A stretch of 64,000 bases of DNA from Thalassia testudinum (GCA_037157565.1 JAZHRO010000062.1:5022001-5086000); one strand, 5' to 3'. Shown: positions 1 to 12,178, counted from the stretch's first letter. Made by a program: numbers and translations. Notes: generated by a model not told the origin, from the sequence alone.

Positions 1-189
1 TTGCAGTCATTTTCTTCCCTGAAAAGTGGCCACCACAGGCTTGGTCGTGACAAAAGGATAACACACTTTGGACTTCTTCCTTAGGAATCACCTCCTAATG
101 ATTTGGTCGGCACAGAGTCTAAACAGCATAGGATCATCCCAGAAATAGTGCTTGGCTTCAACCAAGAACTTATCCCATTGCTGTCTAGA

Positions 190-2786
190 CTAGCCATGCA
201 AAGTCTGTCCTACCACTAAATAGTTGACGAAGTCTGCATACCAGGGTAGCTTTCTTCCTTGCACAGCTAGAAGTTGTTCATTAGGAAAGGTCTCAGTTAA
301 GGGTAATGGTGGTTCGATGTGGTCCGGGTGGAGTCTGGACAGGTGATCAGCTACAACGTTCTTGGATCTGGCTTTGTCGCGTATTTCCAGGTCAAATTCC
401 TGCAAGAGTAGGATCCATCTAATAAGCCTGGGTTTAGTGTCCTTCTTGGTTAACAAATGCCAGATAGTCGAGTGGTTAGTATAAATTGTCACATGGGATC
501 CTAGAAGATATGATTAGAACTTTTCTAATCCAAAGACTACTGCGAACAGTTCTTTTTCAGTGACAGTATAATTCCTTTGAGCCTCATCCAATGTCTTGCT
601 CGCGTAGTAGATCACCACGGGTTTCTTTTCTCTTCCTTGTCCTAGGACAGCGCCGATGGTAAAATATGATGCATCGCACATAATCTCAAAGTCCTAGGAC
701 CAGTCTAGGGGTTGTAATATAAGTGCAGTGGAGACCATTTCCCTGAGAGTGTTATAAGCCTTGATGCAATCAGGTGTCATATGAAAAAGGGCGTCTTTGG
801 CTAGAAGGTCAATCAAGGGTTTAGAGAGTTTGGAGAAATCTTTAATGAACCTTCTATAGAAACCAACATGTCCTAGGAAAGATTGGATTTTCCGGATCGA
901 ACTAGGAGGTGGAAGTTTGGAAATTAGATCAATCTTAGCTTGATCTACTTCAATGCCCCTATGCGAGATGATGTGACCGAGGAAAATCCCTTCCTGAACC
1001 ATGAAATGGCTCTTTTCCTACCTTAAAACCAGGTTGACCTCAATACATCGCTTCAAGATCTTCTCCAAGTTGCTAAGACAATGGTCGAATGAATTCCTGA
1101 ACACGAAGAAATTATCCATAAAGACTTCCAAGTATTCACCCACCATCTCTAAAAAGATGGCTAGCATGCAACGCTGAAAAGTAGCAGGTGCGTTGCATAA
1201 TCCGAATGGCATACGACAGAATGCGAATGTGCCATACGGACAAGTGAATGTGGTCTTCTCTTGATCTTTCGGTGCAATAGCAACTTGGTTGTTCCTGAAT
1301 ATCCATCCAGGAAGCAAAAATATTTCTGCCCTACCAATCGCTCGAGAATCCGGTCAATGAATGGCAAAGGGAAATGATCTTTCCTAGTGGCTTCATTAAG
1401 CTTCCTATAGTCGATGCACACCCGCCATGCAGTAGTGGTGCAGGTGGGGATGGATTCACCCTGATCATTGGTGACAACGGTGAGCCTGACTTTCTTGGAT
1501 ACCACTTGAGTAGGGCTCACCCAAGGGCTATCGAAAATTGGGTAAATGATATCAGCGTCAAGCCACTTGATTATCTCCTTTTTAATGATTTCTCGCATAT
1601 TTGGGTTCAATCGTCTCTGCATCTGGAGAGAAGGTCGAGCCACATCTTCCAAATAGATCTTGTGAGTGCAATAGGTGGGGCTAATTCCTCTCAAGTCGGA
1701 AATTGTCCATCCAATGGCTGCTCGATGTTCAAAGAGGGTTGCAGTCAACCTAAGCTCTTGTTCACTAGTTAAATGGGCATTGATAATCATAGGGAAGGTC
1801 TGGTCAGGTCCAAGGAAGACATACTTGAGATTATTGAGCAAAGGCTTCAGCTCGGGTGTAGGTGGGACAACATTCGACGGGTAAAGGAAAGGCAGGAGTT
1901 GATCAACATCAATCTCCTCAAATGGTGGTTGTAGAAGGTAATCAACTCTGCAAATGTCAATCTCCACAGGTTGGGATGGGTTAGGATAGTCATTGGCCGA
2001 TTGAGTCAGCTGGTTTGCTAAGGAGCTAAGAGTGAGGCATTCTTCAACCAGAGGTTCCACAAGATCGTATTCCCCGATCCAATCACAATCAAAAGACTTG
2101 GCTGCCCTGAAGATATCCACTTGCATCTTCTTGTCTCCAAAGGTGATTTCCATACATCCCATGTCGCAATTAATGTTCACCTTAGCCATAGCTAAAAAGG
2201 GTCTGCCCAAGATGATGGGTGTGTTTTGTAGTTGTTTGGGGACTTCCATGTCGAGAACCAAAAAGTCAACCAAGAAGTAGGAGTCCTTAACCCAAACAAT
2301 TACGTCCTCGACTACTCCTTTTGGGGTTTTCACAGATCTATCAGCCAATTGGAAGGTCACAGGTGAGGGTTTCAATTCTCCAAATCCAAACTGGTGATAC
2401 AGGGTCATCGAGATGAGGTTGATCGAAGCACCTAAGTCCAAGAGTGCTCTATTAAATGTCGTGTCCCCGATATTACAAGAAATCGGGGGCGCTCCTAGAT
2501 CAGCTCATTTAGGAGGCAGGCTGCTCAATATCGCTGAACTCGCTTGTTCTGAGAGCACTACCTTCCTAGGTGCTTGGGTTTTTGGCTTACGCTTTGGCAT
2601 ACAGACATCCTTCAAGAACTTAGCGTAAGCAAGGAGATGTTTAATTACTTCGAGGAGCGGAATATTAATCTGGACTTGTTTGAAAATCTCCAACAGCTCC
2701 TCATTCTCAACTACAGCTTTCTTTTTCTTCCCTTTTTCCAAGGCCTCAGGGTATGGTGTTTGGGTTTGAGTCGGGTCAGTCTCCAT
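190..2786 (-). pseudogene. pol: Athila-type pol: protease, reverse transcriptase, RNase H (broken)
   Basis: Reading down the minus strand, 2786-2505 carries the Athila/Tat block EIFKQVQINIPLLEVIKHL followed by AKFLKDVC. Then 2441-1161 starts with the retropepsin motif DLGASINLI and ILGRPFLA, and runs into RT with CIDYRKLNEATRKDHFPLP. A frameshift near 1310 moves RT to 1317-1018 (MPFGLCNAPATFQRC). The polymerase box there reads FMDNF instead of the usual Y/F-x-DDF. That loss of the second catalytic Asp should kill the enzyme. RT thumb and RNase H follow at 1002-694 (FLGHVGFYRRFI) and 492-190 ([11 protein letters not shown]). Integrase is beyond the left edge. Confidence 0.88.
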
Positions 2787-3253
2787 GTCCTTGGGTTACT
2801 CCTGCTCACCCTCATACTCGGATATCTCAAGAAGTGAGGTCACGAGAGGGGTTGGCCATTTGGGGTCCTAGGTTTTAGTGTCACTTCTCAAGGTAACCGC
2901 ATTGGTAGAGGCATTGGGACCATGAGTAGATCCTTGATAAGAAGAGGAAGGAACACTAAAACTAGGGGGTGTTTGTGGGGCTTGTTAAACCATGTGGGCA
3001 TGTCCGGGATTGGCTTAGAACCCTTGCGAATTGGGGCCTCTGTTAATCACATTTCATGAGTTCGGTTGTGGTTGAGAAGGAAGGGATCCCAGTTGTTTGT
3101 AATCCAACAGCTGGCTCAACTGTCCCTTCACTAAGGCCATTTCTTCCTAGTTTTTTTATTCATGTCAGCCATCACTTTTATCAATGTGTTCAGTTGGTTT
3201 TGAGGGGTAGGGGCTGCCCTATTTTGATTATAGGGTGGTCTAACCGATGGGCC

Positions 3254-4620
3254 CTACTGATAGGAGGGGGGATTGGGCCTGGGTTGATTATGGAATTGGT
3301 TCGATTTTTGGTTCGTCCAAGCGAAATTCGGGTGATTACACCATCCAGCGTTGTAGATGTTGGAGAAGGGGTCAGGTTTGAAATAACCTTGGATAGCTTG
3401 GACATCTTCAAAGATAGAAGGTGCCAAGGGGGTGGGAAGTGAGTAATCAGGGGTTGAGGAAGCAAAGGTCCCTCCTTGGAACATGGTCAGAGGTTGTTCC
3501 AGGTGCATTTGGCTCATTGGCTGTACTAAGTCTACATTGTGAGCTCCCTTTGCTAGGGGGAGGGTCTGTAGTGGGTTCCTAGTTTGGTTTAGCAGCTCAT
3601 CGATCTTTTTGTCCACCAATTTTTTGGCTATAATGTCCATATCAACCATTCCAGAATTTGCTTGCACCTCATAGATCCCACCATGTGGTTGATTGGATCG
3701 ATTAAACTGGGTCATGGAAGCATTGTTGAACGAATTCTCACTCATGGACTCAAAGAGTTCGAATGCACTCTCCTCATCTTTGTTCAAAAAGTTGCCTCCA
3801 CATGAGACATCAACAAAGCTCCTAAGGTTGCTATCCAGACCATGGTAGAAGATCTAGGCCAATTTCCATCTTGGAACCTCATAGTGTGGGCATTTCCTCA
3901 ATAATTCATTAAATTGCTCTCATGCCTCATGGAATTGTTCCCCACCTTGGAGTGTAAATGTGGTAATGGCTCTTCTGAGGGCATTGGCTTTACCTATGGG
4001 GAAAATTTTCTTCAAAAATGCATGCCTCAATTCCTTCCAGGTGGAGATGGGTCTCTCTAAGGTTCTAAGCCAGTGAGATGCCTTGTCTTTTAGGGAGAAA
4101 AGGAACATCTTAATCAAAATAATGTCCAAGCTGATGTTCCTGGGTTTCACAGTTCTAGCAATCCGATCAAGGTCCTCTAGGTGTTGGAAGGGGTTCTCAT
4201 TTGAGCTCCCATGAAAGTGGCTCTGAATCAAGCTCAGGACATTAGGTTTCAGCTCAAAATCATCTCCCCCTTCAGGGACCCTAAGATGGGGTTCAATCCT
4301 AATAGCAAATGGATCGTAAAAGTTGCGGAGGGGCCTAGGTTGGCCCTCCAGAGGTTGTGGTGGGTAGGTGGGTTCAATGGGGGTTGTCCTTGAGGGTTTT
4401 GCAATCTGTGTATAGCTTGCATGATGGTTTGGATCTGTTGTTGTTGTAGTTGGTGGTTGGCAGAGATCTGGGCTTGAATGATAGACATAGCATTGGGTGG
4501 GAGTTGCTCCTCAACCTCATCAATTCTTGGTTCAACCATTTCTTGTGTAAAATCAAGTCTCCTCCTGATTTCCCTATCTAAAACAAACAACTCGGGATGC
4601 AGTGATCGTCTCCCGTGCAT
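3254..4620 (-). pseudogene. gag: Athila-type gag (capsid), frameshifted
   Basis: Three minus-strand frames follow one another: 4620-4249 (N-terminal part), 4231-3920 (capsid core) and 3787-3254 (C-terminal part). The core carries the plant gypsy Gag pattern ENPFQHLEDLDRI, then a SLKDKASHWL helix and a TWKELRHAFLKKIFP segment, which are typical of the retrotransposon Gag family. The protein would form the cytoplasmic virus-like particle. Frame changes near 4235 and 3790-3915 break the gene. The methionine at 4620 starts the longest N-terminal frame. The downstream block at 2786-2505 belongs to the gag-pol junction. Confidence 0.8.
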
Positions 4621-5735
4621 ACACTATGAAAGAACAGAGAGGGATGTGAAGAGAAACAAATGCGAGAAGTGTGTGCACAAACAAGTAGACAAGTATAGTC
4701 CTTACAGTTATACCTTATGTGACCTAGAAACCTCAGAGGAAATGATCAAGCCTGTAAGCACTTAACCGCCCTTCCCAATGTTAATCTAGCCAGGTTGATT
4801 ACGAGGGGGTTGAGGGGAAGGTTTTTCCTTTGGCTTTCTCTGCCAGTTCCGTAGACCCCACAACCGCGGTCGTTTGTCACTTCCCGCAACCTCGACACCA
4901 GATTCTACAAAGGAAATGAAGGCTGAATGCCCAGCAAACCAAATCACACCTCCAAGACTTAAACCAGTCCTACCTAGGGCACATCTACTCCATTTTAATG
5001 AGGGGCTAGGCTAGTGCTTGTGCTTAAGATATGTGATGAGGCGTTGATTGGGGTTGTGCCTCTTAGTTAATCGATTCGAGAATGTGTGCACTTAACAAGA
5101 CATGGTTCTCAAGCAGAGATTTTAAGATGTGGTGACTTTTAATGTTTGTCCTTACTTTAGTGTCTTTTAGGGTTGGAGTGCCTTAGTACTTTCAAACAAG
5201 GTTCAAGTGGGCACACAAAGTTTTTGCACGCAGCAGGCAAAAGTTGATTTCCTTTAAAGTGATGTGGCCCTAGAAAAGCAACACTAATGAGTTCACCCTA
5301 ATATTCATGCAGTTTTATCAGGTGAGTTGAATTTAGTTATGGTGAGTGGTGCAGCCCAAGTCAAATCACGGCGACTTCGCAAACACCACTCAAGAGAAAG
5401 AGGAACACTAAAAAAGATTATCTCCTTAAGAATGTTAGGGTATATATTTTTTTGTTGGGTGATGAGTTCGAAATGTGGGTTAAGTAGTCATTCACCACGC
5501 CAAATTTTTATTTATTATTTTTTTTGTATTTTTTTTAAGCACGCAAACAACCAAAAGGTGGAGTGATACTCACAACTGGTCTTTGCCGCACTTTACTCCA
5601 TCTCTACTGTCACGAATCGCGCTCCTTCGCTACCCACGTGTCTACTTTCTGCAATCAATCAAGTAGAGTGAGAAAATGAGTTAGATGATGTGAATACAAA
5701 TGCGGGATGAAAGCAACAAAAGAAATCCATTGCCT
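4621..5735 (-). other. Untranslated leader between primer site and gag
   Basis: About 1.1 kb between the primer-binding site and the first gag-like frame. No protein family is recognisable on either strand. Long leaders are common in Athila/Tat elements. The short frames here look like chance. Confidence 0.55.
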
Positions 5736-5752
5736 GCCCGACAACGGCGCCA
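5736..5752 (-). other. Primer-binding site, tRNA-Asp type
   Basis: Minus-strand TGGCGCCGTTGTCGGGC matches the complement of the plant tRNA-Asp 3' end at all but about two positions. It sits five bases inside the LTR end. It fixes the strand and the inner LTR border of the element. Confidence 0.85.
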
Positions 5753-5933
5753 AAAACTGACGTGCGCGGGACGCAGTTGTTTAATTATGTCATTATAACA
5801 TGCGTTCGCGACGTCAATTTTAATTTAGAATGTGGATTTGGTGAGTCTAACTGTCGAACACAAGGTGGCGTAAAATCGGATTATTTTGTTGCTTTTAGTT
5901 GTCACGTGAAGGTTGGTTTGTTTGCAAGAAAAC

Positions 5934-5970
5934 GAGAAAGAGAGAGAGAGAGATGGAGAGAGAGAGAGTA
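5934..5970. repeat. GA microsatellite
   Basis: An almost uninterrupted run of GA dinucleotides inside the Athila LTR. A second short GA run is at about 6128-6142. Confidence 0.9.
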
Positions 5971-6804
5971 GGGTTAGAAATTCTCTTCAAATCATGACAT
6001 TCATTTGCATAAAGTGAGAGCTATGTAAGAAACAACATCAACATTAGCATTTAACATGTAACTTGAGTTTGTTTGCAAGTACAACAATAACTAAAAGCTT
6101 AAACAAAAGCAACATGAAACTAGGGTAAAGAGAGAGAGAGGAGAAGGCAAGGAGGACACAGTGGTGGAGGAGCACTCCATCGGCGGCTTGACAACTCCGG
6201 CGAATGTGAAGTATGCTTGGTGAAGCTAGGAAGGAGCTAGGAGTATGGTGGAAGGTGTGTGTGAATTCAATGCCTCCAATGGGGTGGTTGAAGGGGGTTT
6301 AAATAGGAGAAAAGGGCTTCTAATTGAGGTAAGGGGCTTTAGCAACGTCCAGGACGTCACTAAACCCCTTCCAAAAATATTGCTAAAGGCCTCCACCCAT
6401 CGGTCCGTTGTAGGCGCACGTGCTTCTTCTCCCACAATCCGCCTGATCGCACTATGAGCCATCCGATCAAAGATCGGATGGTCGAGAGTTGCATAGGCGC
6501 ACGCGCTGAGGATCGCGCATCATCTCACCCGGGCGCATCCGCTACGCCACATGGCACGATCCCTATCGTCGGCTTCTACATCAGCGGCTGAATTTTTCCC
6601 GCACATGCTTTTGCTACCAATTGGATCCCACTGCGGCTCGAACCTGCATTCCTCACTCGCAGGTGAGGCGTGGACCAACACGTTGCGTGCGTTGCTTTGC
6701 GCAAAAGCAAGGTCGGGCGTGGGGAGGCGTCAACTGTTGGATGGAAATCCAACGGTCAGGATCTAAAGCTGCGGTCACGAGGGTGCACGGGTGAGGAGTT
6801 CGTG

Positions 6805-6868
6805 CAGGCGAGGGTCGTGGATTCTCAGTCATCTGATCGAACGGCTGAGAATCCACGACCCTCGCCTG
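6805..6868. repeat. Perfect 24-bp inverted repeat, 16-base loop
   Basis: Arms 6805-6828 and 6845-6868 are exact reverse complements (24 of 24), around a 16-base spacer. It lies in the Athila LTR. It could be an LTR hairpin or a very small fold-back insertion. No flanking duplication was seen. Confidence 0.9.
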
Positions 6869-7232
6869 TGGCTTAAAGTTGCTGAGCATGATGAAGTCGG
6901 GGGCACGCTGCGGGCAAGGCACGTTGGATGCTGCCAAGTGGCTGCCTGTGGGCCGTTGATCCTCAGATTAACAGCCAGAACATCTTGAGCTAGTTGAGGG
7001 AGCTTCGAATGTCGAATTTAAGTGATTTTGAGTCCGTTAGACTCGATTCGTTGATCTGAATCCATTCGTGCAGTCCGATTGCTCATCTAAGGTCCGTTTG
7101 ATCATGCACTTGTACATATAGCCATTAAACATTAATTTATAAGTAATCTTAAATCGCAATGCATGCAGTGCTCTTATGCCCATCATGACATATTATTAGT
7201 GCACATATATCCTCAAAACTAACCCCAGTTGA

Positions 7233-8961
7233 TGGAATTATCATCATTGAATGTAGAGTTATCAGAGACCCATCCTGAGGTGTTTCTAAGGCAGCAGGGG
7301 GCTATGGATGAGAAGGTACAGCAGCTGTTTGAGCAGCTAGATACTGAAGTTGGCACATCGCAGGAGCCAGATACTAAGGCTAACACACCATAGTAGCCTA
7401 ATACTCAGACAGGCAACATTGCTAGTAAGAATTTAAATTAATTTCTTTCAAAAGCTTACTATATTTAACTTCACTTATTTAATCTTTTAGCATATACTAA
7501 TTCATGTTTTCAACTAGGAAAAACACGCAAGGTCTGACACGAAATGCGGACCTCAACAGACTACCCGAGGACACCAAGATTACGTTGTCCATTACTATAG
7601 CTGAGGAAGTGAAGAACTGCCCCAGGCTTATGAGCTGGTTAGCCACGATTGTTAAGGCAACCGTGCCACTTTCCTGCTTCGACTAGAGGAGGGTCGCCAA
7701 AGAGTTGAAACCATCCATTACTCGGGAGCTGCAGGTATAAATGTGAAATTCATTCATTCACATTTATAATAATTATAATAGATTTATATATTATTGAATA
7801 CAGGGCACTTTTGATTGGGGCGATAATTCCAATGCGACCAAGGCTATCCTGCAGCATTCAAGCAGGATACATTGTGGATGGAGAGAGGAGATGAAGAGTA
7901 TAGTATGAAATTATTTCATATTCTAAATTTATTTAAATATTTATATATAATTAAAATTTTCTAATAAAATTTTGCAAAATTATTTAAGTTTTTTAACAAT
8001 AAGTTGTATGAGGAGTCATCGAGAAATGTGCCTCCTATGATTGCGCCTTCCATTTGGAGGAAGTGTTGCAAGTATTAGAGTGATCCAGTGGTAGAGGTAA
8101 ACAAATAGTTTCAAATTTTATTTTTATATTAAATTTATAACAATTAATTACATAATATTTTAGCAATAAAATTTATATTTCATACAGGAGCAAATCAGGA
8201 AGAATAAGGCCAACAGGACTCGAGCTCCTGCCCAGACCCACTGCTTGAGTTGCATGAGTATTGACTCATTACATGACAGATATGTAAGTTTATTAATTCA
8301 GTATTTGAAATAAAATTAAAATAATTTAGTTTAATTGAAATAAGATAAAAATATTACTTCATTTTCAAGTGGAGATGCGCGAGGGTACTCAATTAGATCA
8401 AGTGGAAGTCTATGAGCAGACTCATAGTAAACAAACACTCAACGGGTCACGTGCATGGATACATCCGACATACCATGAGACACATGTAAGTAAATAAAAG
8501 TCAGTTACATTAATTTCAATTGTATAAAAGCTAATTACAAATATATATATATGTATTTATTTATTTATTTATAGGGTCGTATGATGTATTTAATCCATCT
8601 TTCTGAGGTCGCGGACAAGACCTCCAAGAATTTTCCACAGACCCCTCTCCCACTAGAGGAGGCCTTCAACACCGTGATACCTCCAAAGTACAGAGGCTTC
8701 GTCCGTAGCGCTGAGAGGAGTGCGATGATCTCCTCCTAGTATGGTAGGAAAGGATTCTCCTCCGCCCACGATGATAGTCTACACACCGAGGTTTAGACCT
8801 TACAACACTGAGATGTGGAGTGGGAGAAAAGGTTGGTGGAGGTCATAGCCCAACTGCAGGCCGCCACTCGTAGGATGGAGCACCAAGAGGAATTGTTAGA
8901 GCAACATAACAAGCAGTGGCAGGAGGTCTTATCCAATCTCCCAGGGGGGTGGCAGTGGTAG
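7233..8961 (+). pseudogene. Transposase_24 (Ptta/En/Spm) gene, decayed, with introns
   Basis: Exon-like coding blocks alternate with AT-rich intron-like stretches. 7504-7737 reads TIAEEVKNCPRLMSWLATI. 7803-7911 begins GTFDWGDNSNATK after a CAG acceptor. 8004-8095 includes PPMIAPSIWRKCC. 8188-8283 includes RKNKANRTRAPAQTHC. The block at 8372-8485 holds the family signature LDQVEVYEQTHS. The last block runs 8575-8961 and ends in a predicted coiled coil (EHQEELLEQHNKQW). These match the plant Transposase_24 family carried by CACTA elements. Stops fall in several exons (for example near 7684, 8067 and 8738), so it is a pseudogene. Exact splice sites were not all resolved. Confidence 0.75.
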
Positions 8962-9959
8962 ACCTAATCATTCGTTGTTCCACATTCCAAGGCGTGGCGA
9001 TGACGAAGATGGTGGTTTTGGGGCTGGTGGTGTAAGTGCCACAACATAATGTATATATGTTTATATTTTCCCTTTTTTTATTATTATTGTAATATTTGAA
9101 TCTCATTTATATTGTTTGTCATGAAATGCTTCTAAATTTGTGCAAGTATGTGTGATACTAGGAGGTGACAATCAAACATTTAACTTCTAAATTATCCACA
9201 ACATGTGGTCACACACCACATGTAACACAATAAATTTAACATTAACAAACATAAATTATTGGCACACACCGAATTCAAATTAAACAAAAAAAATAACCTA
9301 ATCTAACAGTCATTTAACAACTACTTAACGGACATGTAACAATTAATTAACAAGTATTTAACAACATAACCAACATTTTAGTAACAACTAATTAAGATGC
9401 ATTTAACTACTAATTTAACATACATTTAAAAATTAATTAACATGCATTTAACCACTATTCTAATAGGCATTTAAAAATTATTTAACATGCTTTTAAATTT
9501 AATGATTAATCAAACTAATTGATAATTTACACAAATCAAATTAATTAGCATGCATTTCACCTAAATCTAATTAATAAATTTAAATTAATTTATTAAAACA
9601 AAAATTTAATAAGTTTATTCTAAAGGGAGGGGAGGGGATCTGCGATTAGGGCCATGGTGGGGAGGGGGGCTTGCAGAGTGGGGGTCAGCGGCAAGGCAGG
9701 CGGAAGGCAGCAAGGGGGAGGGGTGCTTGCAGGGGAGGAGGAAGAGGAGGGGGGCTACGTACGTGAGGCTAGCACAAGGGGTCACCGGCAGTTGTGGCTA
9801 GCATCGCAACGAGGATAAGGAGGAAGAGGAGGAAGCTCCACCTTATTTGCAAAGGTAGATGGCGGCAAAGGTCTCAGACGAGCTCAAGGTTGCGAGCAGA
9901 GGTCGACTGTTGCTACAGAGGAGGAGGAGAGGAGAAGAGAGGGAGAAGAGAAGAAGGTC

Positions 9960-10410
9960 GATCGAACTATGGAAAATATTTGGACATTCGGTGACGGTTT
10001 TTTTTCCAACTGTTGCCAAAACTATCTCTAAATGGCATCATGGGGGTGCATTTGGAGACGGCTTTACCCATAACCGTCTTTAATTGAATTTAAATTATAT
10101 TTTCCACGAACATCAGAATTTGGCGGGGTGCGCTCATTCATGGACATTTGGCTACGATTTCAAAAGAACCGTCACCATGCCCAAAATAAATCACATATGG
10201 AGCACAAAAAACCCACGCTCCACAATAATCATTAGCGACGATTATTTGTAAAACCGTCTCTAAATCTGATTCCGAGTAAAGTTTGGTTGGGGAGAGAAGG
10301 GAGGAGGCTTTAAGTAACGGTTCGTCAGATAACCGTCGCTAAAGGTACCCATTAGCAACAATTATAAAATCGTCCCCAAAAAACAATTGCAAATTACGCT
10401 TTTTGTAGTA
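9960..10410 (+). repeat. CACTA subterminal repeats and right end
   Basis: Short GACGGTTT, ACCGTC and GACGATT motifs recur in both orientations (for example around 9990, 10070, 10168, 10250, 10320 and 10340), as in CACTA ends that bind the element's own protein. The zone ends with TTTTTGTAGTA. Confidence 0.7.
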
Positions 10411-10477
10411 GTACTTTGTGAAGAAGAGTGTATTTAAGGTACACTACCCTCATTTAAGTAGCGTAATTTGCAATTGA
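10384..10477. repeat. 17-bp inverted repeat across the CACTA/LTR junction
   Basis: AGCGTAATTTGCAATTG at 10460-10476 is the exact reverse complement of 10384-10400. The left arm is the last segment of the CACTA end and the right arm lies in the copia-like LTR fragment. Confidence 0.85.
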
Positions 10478-10706
10478 GGTCATGCCACCCTTGGTTTAAA
10501 GTGGTATGATAGTGAATTTGATATACTAGGCAGATCGAAAAATCCTAAGTCGAGAGACTTAGGTGGTGGTTTTCATCTGGGTTGGGTTTCCACCATAAAT
10601 TCCTTATCTCATGTGGTGAATGTTTTTGTGACTGAATTTTATATTAAACTTGTCTATCAATTTTGTTATATCGCACTATTCAACCCCTCTTAGTGCGTAA
10701 TCTACA
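10430..10706 (+). mobile_element. 3' end of a copia-like LTR, truncated
   Basis: The block aligns by eye with the last about 270 bases of the solo LTR ending at 32052. Shared landmarks in order are a CTACCCTC start, TAGCG, ATTGAGGT, a GATCGAAAAATCCTAA stretch, TTAGGTGGTGGTTTT, TTGGGTTTCCACC and a CACCCCTC-like end before TACA. The rest of the LTR to the left is missing, replaced by the CACTA element. No internal domain follows. Confidence 0.65.
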
Positions 10707-11885
10707 ATTATTAGTTGTAGGTGTAGTCGACAATCCATGTTTGAAACTTCTTTACACTATGCTTGCGTGTGCTTTCTTTGTAATTTATGTCTGTCATAAA
10801 TAATGAGTGTTTCAACATAGTTACTTGTACATGTGATATTAAGAGCTTAATACAAAATATTAATAGTAAAGGAAGGGTCCCGTACTATTAGATGCCCGTG
10901 GTATGTATCTTGCATCCTTAAAGATTTGCTTATGGAAGCTGTGATGGGATGACCATCACGCTAATGTATGCTACGTTGTCGACATCTATGGTGAAGCTTC
11001 TTGCAGCTTTGCTTTGGTGTGGCTATGCATGCTGCATGTTATGAGTGTAACATTGGGTTGGGTTGTGTTGTACACCTCTCACTACAAGGGCCTGGATTTT
11101 TAATGTACTTAACTGGCTAATTAAACCTTAATTGGTTACCTAATAATGGATTAAGGGTCTTGGGAAATAAGTAATTCCTTTAAGCTTAAACAAATGTGTA
11201 AGAATGAAAAAGATGAGGGGCAGCTTGTGAGGGAATTAAACATTAATTGTTGGTAGCCTTTCTTGGAACCCAAGTAATTGGGTGGAGGGGTCATGGTGCA
11301 ATTTTTGTAACCCATATATAAGTGAAGGCAATTAAATTGAAAAAAGAAAACCTCATTTTGCTTCATGCCCAAGCCTCATTCTATCTTCTCCACCGATGAA
11401 GCTCCATCCTCCTCCCTTCCCACCACCGGCCAGCCACCACCTTGCCGGCCACCGCTACCACGACCATTGCCGGAAGTGCTACTATTGCTAGTGTGGCTGT
11501 TGTGGTTGCTGCTGCACGCATGGAAAAAAAGAGAAGGAGAAGAAGCCATCTCTTGAGGTAGGCTTTTTCTTCTTGATTTCCATCCTCTTGCTTCCTATGT
11601 GTAGGAATGGTGGATGGAAGAGTTTTTGGATGGGGAACTCGTGTTGGCATGTGGGTTTTGTGGTGAACCCTTTTGCATGTTTGATCTCAAAGGTTTGAGG
11701 GTTTTCTTGGGTGTTAAGGTTTGGAACGGGGAGGAAGGGTTTTTCCTTGATTTTTTCCTTGTTGCGTGTGTTCATTTAATGTTGGAAAATGTCTGGATTC
11801 ACATTTTTATCATGTGTAGTTTGGTGGTGAATGTGGGTAATCGAATGGGGGATTTGAAGTTTGGAATTGGGTGCTAAAGGCACCT
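10707..11885. other. Unclassified non-coding stretch, LTR-like in character
   Basis: No recognisable protein on either strand. 11380-11550 is a CCG/CCA-rich segment with overlapping open frames in both directions, a composition seen in transcribed parts of plant LTRs. I see no primer site or terminal repeat that would define an element. Confidence 0.4.
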
Positions 11886-12178
11886 AGTACCGATGCTGGA
11901 TGAGTTCAATCAGCCGTGACTATGGGTGCCCAATATCGATATTGGTGCTTAGTATCAATATCGGTGCTCAATACCGGTACTAGTTGGAGTTATGGAATTG
12001 TATTGGGGTTGCTCAATATCAATACTAAAGTTTAGTGCTGGTACTGGCTGGCTTGGTTGAGGTTGTGCTATGGGTGCCCAATATCAATACTGGAGCTTAG
12101 TATCAATGCTGGGAACTATGGCTTAGATTGGGCTGGCAGTGCCTAGCATCAATACTGACTCCTAGTACCAGTACTGGC
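11886..12178. repeat. Array of about ten dispersed CCAATATCGATATTGG-like palindromes
   Basis: About ten units of the form CYYARTAYCRRTAYTGG occur in roughly 290 bases, for example CCAATATCGATATTGG at 11930-11945 and AGTACCAGTACTGG near 12163-12176. The consensus is its own reverse complement. Spacing between units is irregular, so this is a dispersed motif array rather than a simple tandem repeat. Confidence 0.85.

Larger units (their letters stand above)
1..7190 (-). mobile_element. Athila/Tat-type Ty3/gypsy retrotransposon, 5' part, decayed
   Basis: On the minus strand the order is LTR, primer-binding site, long leader, gag, protease, reverse transcriptase, RNase H. The integrase and 3' LTR lie left of the window. 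The tRNA-Asp-type primer site, the gag capsid block and the conserved pre-protease block at 2505-2786 point to the Athila/Tat lineage. Frameshifts and stops split gag and pol, so this copy is not autonomous. The right border at 7190 is inferred from a CA dinucleotide where LTR-like sequence gives way to CACTA-like sequence. The other LTR is out of view, so neither the border nor the target duplication can be confirmed. Confidence 0.85.
5758..7190 (-). repeat. 5' LTR of the Athila-type element
   Basis: The inner end is firm: on the minus strand the LTR finishes in TCA at 5758, five bases before the primer-binding site. The outer end at 7190 (minus-strand start TGTCATGATGG) is a guess based on the TG...CA rule and a plausible length of about 1.4 kb. 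The LTR holds a GA microsatellite near 5934-5970 and a perfect hairpin at 6805-6868. Short open frames here (for example around 6245-6460 and 6551-6990) show no family resemblance and were not called as genes. Confidence 0.6.
7191..10410 (+). mobile_element. CACTA (En/Spm) DNA transposon remnant
   Basis: A decayed multi-exon transposase gene on the plus strand is followed by an AT-rich stretch (9180-9640), a purine/GC-rich stretch (9640-9960), and a terminal zone with inverted GACGGTT/AACCGTC subterminal motifs. It ends in TTTTTGTAGTA at 10400-10410, one base off the canonical CACTA right end TAGTG. No left CACTA end was found. The Athila LTR abuts here and probably removed or separated the left terminus. 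Confidence 0.75.
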
